Shown: positions 29,087 to 30,307 of the stretch, one piece after another
Position numbering within the stretch: the stretch's first letter is position 1
Layout: each line of letters begins with the position of its first letter
IMG/VR virus record: IMGVR_UViG_3300023174_000486
Coordinates: 1-30,307 of that record
DNA length: 30,307 bases
Reading direction: 5' to 3' (one strand)
From: a virus
The notes under the pieces: generated by a model
What the model saw: only the letters and a program-made list of their open reading frames with translations
What the model was told of the DNA's origin: nothing
The model's database searches: none
Program-made: the position numbers and the translations under genes

Positions 29087-29205
29087 CAGAGTCCCAGCCT
29101 TTCTGCGATGGCCTGGAAGGCCCGTTCGATCTGGTCAGGCGTGGCGCCAGGGTGGGCGCGAAGCCATGCCGCTTTTTCGGCGCTGTAGAGTTGATGCGGG
29201 TTCAT
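29086..29205 (-). CDS. 39-residue early protein
   Basis: A short gene locked into the operon. It starts at 29205 by a TGATG overlap with the HNH-nuclease stop and ends at 29086 by a TGATG overlap with the initiator start. The protein reads MNPHQLYSAEKAAWLRAHPG and ends QAIAERLGL. It is helical and lightly charged, with 'LRAHPGATPDQIERAFQAIA' as the central helices. Small proteins of this size before replication genes are frequent in phages. The function is unknown. Confidence 0.75.
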   Translation of the reverse strand: MNPHQLYSAEKAAWLRAHPGATPDQIERAFQAIAERLGL

Positions 29206-29876
29206 CAGATCAACTCCCGCTGCTTTGCTGGCAGGCGTACGGGGTTTGCTGCATTGCCAGATGATTTGTTTCTGACCGGCCTCGCGGTCGGGTCTTCACC
29301 TGGCCGCTTTTCAAGACGGGCACGAAGAGTCGTGTAGCCAATGCCTGTTGACTCGCTTAGCTCGGCAAGAGTTACGCCATTGACATATCGATTGACGCGC
29401 GTATTCCTGCTTTGCTGCTTTGCTGTCGCCCATCGGCAATTGCCTGGCTCGTAGTTGCCATTTACGTCAATGCGATCCAGTGTTCTTCCGCATGGGCGAT
29501 CCCCCATATCGGTCCGGAACGCGTCAAACTCTTTCCATCGCTCGCAGACATGAATTCCTCTGCCGCCATAGTTCTCGTAGCCTCTTGCCTTCGGTGAGTT
29601 GCACCTTTCCAGCATTGACGCCCAAGTTCTGTATGTTGGTGTTCCGCACATGCCATGCTTCACATTGGCCTGTGTAGCTTTGCTTCTCGCTTCGCGCTGC
29701 AAGCATCCGCATGACTTTGTGTTTCCGCTTTGAAGGTTCTTGCCAGTCGCAATGCTTGACGCGCCGCACTCACAAACACATCGCCACTGGACGCGGCCCT
29801 CATGCGTGCTGCATACGCGCTCGACAACGGTGAGGCGGGAAAACTTGCGCCCAGCTAACTCAACAGCTTTGCTCAT
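29205..29876 (-). CDS. HNH-type homing-endonuclease-like protein
   Basis: A 223-residue nuclease-like protein. The N-terminal 60 residues carry a zinc-finger pattern, C33-x-C35-x-C37-G and C56-G-C58, with H74 beyond. The core has 'NYGGRGIHVCERWKEFDAF' (102-120), then 'RTLDRIDVNGNYEPGNCRWA' (131-150) with Q154/N158 nearby, the signature of an HNH-like family widespread in phages and mobile introns. A C-terminal helix-turn-helix (about 166-190, NGVTLAELSESTGIGYTTLR) would bind the target. Its base composition is visibly less GC-rich than its neighbours, consistent with later entry. It is nevertheless linked into the operon by ATGA and TGATG overlaps. A free-standing homing-type nuclease is the best reading; cleavage is not shown. 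Confidence 0.85.
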   Translation of the reverse strand: MSKAVELAGRKFSRLTVVERVCSTHEGRVQWRCVCECGASSIATGKNLQSGNTKSCGCLQREARSKATQANVKHGMCGTPTYRTWASMLERCNSPKARGYENYGGRGIHVCERWKEFDAFRTDMGDRPCGRTLDRIDVNGNYEPGNCRWATAKQQSRNTRVNRYVNGVTLAELSESTGIGYTTLRARLEKRPGEDPTARPVRNKSSGNAANPVRLPAKQRELI

Positions 29877-30124
29877 GCGGCCTCCGGCGTCTTGATGTCG
29901 GCAGGCTTACCGGCCCATGTGAGGGTCTGGTCTTCGCCATCTTGGTCGCGGATGGGGCGCAAAATGCAGTCGGCAATCCATGGCTGGGCTTGCTCTGGAA
30001 GAAGTCGATCAATCCTCCAATAGTTATGTTCGCCACCGACAAACTGGACGCACCGCACGATGTAGCCGTCGTACGAGTTCCCTGGGTAGGAAATCACCGC
30101 CAGATCGTTAGGCTTGCAATTCAT
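29873..30124 (-). CDS. Small early protein, LRPIRDQDGED family
   Basis: An 83-residue protein. The first 45 residues form a small beta barrel-like unit (KPNDLAVISYPGNSYDGYIV). The C-terminal half contains 'CILRPIRDQDGEDQTLTWAG', which I recall from hypothetical proteins of Burkholderiales prophages. The ATG at 30124 has AGGAGG within the preceding leader gene. The stop overlaps the HNH gene as ATGA. The function is unknown; the family call is from memory of pattern. Confidence 0.8.
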   Translation of the reverse strand: MNCKPNDLAVISYPGNSYDGYIVRCVQFVGGEHNYWRIDRLLPEQAQPWIADCILRPIRDQDGEDQTLTWAGKPADIKTPEAA

Positions 30125-30156
30125 GCTGCCTCCTGGGGTATCATTTGCTTAGTCAT
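30121..30156 (-). CDS. 11-residue leader peptide
   Basis: The frame MTKQMIPQEAA starts at 30156, preceded by AAAGGAAAA, and stops at 30121 with a TGA that overlaps the next ATG (ATGA). The ribosome site of the next gene (CAGGAGG) lies inside it and is read as codons for Gln-Glu-Ala. It may exist to couple translation of neighbouring genes rather than to make a functional peptide. Confidence 0.4.
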   Translation of the reverse strand: MTKQMIPQEAA

Positions 30157-30307
30157 GCCGTTTTCCTTTCTTGGTCGGCGTTGATAGAAGCCCCGTCCTG
30201 TTCGCGCAGTGCGGGGTTTTCGCTTTTCTGCGGCTGCAGAATTGGTAATGGGCAGGCGTGGCTCCGGTGGCCTGTGTGTAGGCAGCGGATGCAGACCTTG
30301 CGCGGGG
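30153..30307 (-). CDS. Zinc-knuckle protein, 3' end only
   Basis: The C-terminal 50 residues of a gene that begins beyond the right edge. The visible start is 'RKVCIRCLHTGHRSHACPLP'. It contains a perfect CCHC zinc knuckle, C-x2-C-x4-H-x4-C, and is followed by a polar tail (LQPQKSENPALREQDGASIN). Zinc knuckles bind single-stranded nucleic acid, and small proteins of this type occur in phage early regions. The TGA stop overlaps the leader-peptide ATG as ATGA, and the frame is open to the edge. All three - strand frames are open over much of this stretch, but only this one gives a recognisable motif. Confidence 0.6.
   Translation of the reverse strand, partial: PRKVCIRCLHTGHRSHACPLPILQPQKSENPALREQDGASINADQERKTA
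30188..30228. other. Terminator-like hairpin inside partial CDS
   Basis: AAGCCCCG (30188-30195) pairs with CGGGGTTT (30212-30219) across a 16-nt loop with an inner CTG/CAG pair. On the + strand it is followed by TCGCTTTT, resembling an intrinsic terminator. On the - strand, the direction of the operon, no T-run follows. It lies within the coding sequence of the partial zinc-knuckle gene. It could stop + strand transcripts or act as an RNA structure in the early leader. Confidence 0.45.

Noticed and set aside
30188-30228. Firm call of an intrinsic terminator for the early operon
   Set aside because: The T-run is on the + strand side only, and the hairpin lies inside a frame with a convincing zinc knuckle. 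I kept it only as a hairpin.

Overview
The window looks like most of the genome of a temperate, short-tailed (podovirus-type) bacteriophage. The host is probably a betaproteobacterium of the Burkholderiales: GC is high, codon use is rich in GCC and CTG, and several small proteins resemble families common in Burkholderia and Comamonadaceae prophages. The host is inference. No bacterial chromosomal gene is visible. A tRNA 3' end that looks like attP lies between the integrase and the lysis genes, with phage genes on both sides. This fits a free or circularised phage map cut open near the immunity region better than an integrated prophage.

Layout. Left end, + strand: excisionase (16-264), overlapping integrase (180-1343), a candidate attP with paired arm-type repeats on each side of the core (1293-1487), and a small unknown + strand gene (1749-1988). 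Everything else of size is on the - strand and is read from right to left. In transcription order this gives: a zinc-knuckle protein cut by the right edge; small early genes and an HNH nuclease; a replication initiator with iteron-like repeats inside its gene; a DnaB/RecA-fold helicase; SSB; NinB and NinG recombination proteins; small and large terminase; a decoration-like protein; portal, scaffold and major coat; adaptor and nozzle; a GNAT-fold virion protein; an SGNH-hydrolase tail protein; four internal/ejection proteins; a beta-helix tail fibre or tailspike; and a lysis cassette of holin, membrane/coiled-coil protein and GH24 endolysin.

How it works together. From the right edge down to the large terminase the genes form a nearly unbroken chain of ATGA or TGATG stop/start overlaps, the largest gap being 14 nt. 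Early, replication, recombination and packaging genes therefore look like one translationally coupled transcript. The first sizeable gaps come after the terminase: 21149-21342, which is highly structured and carries a tRNA T-arm-like relic; 17062-17259, the coat leader, with hairpins; and 15846-16005, with a canonical terminator and a second hairpin just after the coat gene. These are the likely control points for the late region. Two candidate carbohydrate-active receptor proteins (SGNH and beta-helix) sit on either side of the ejection-protein genes.

Not seen: a CI/Cro-type repressor region, a recognisable late regulator, a classical Rz/Rz1 pair, or a reverse transcriptase. The immunity region is expected just outside the window. 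Several genes are too short to stand out and were found by reading the sequence: a 42-residue lipoprotein, a 39-residue early protein, an 11-residue leader peptide and the partial zinc-knuckle protein.
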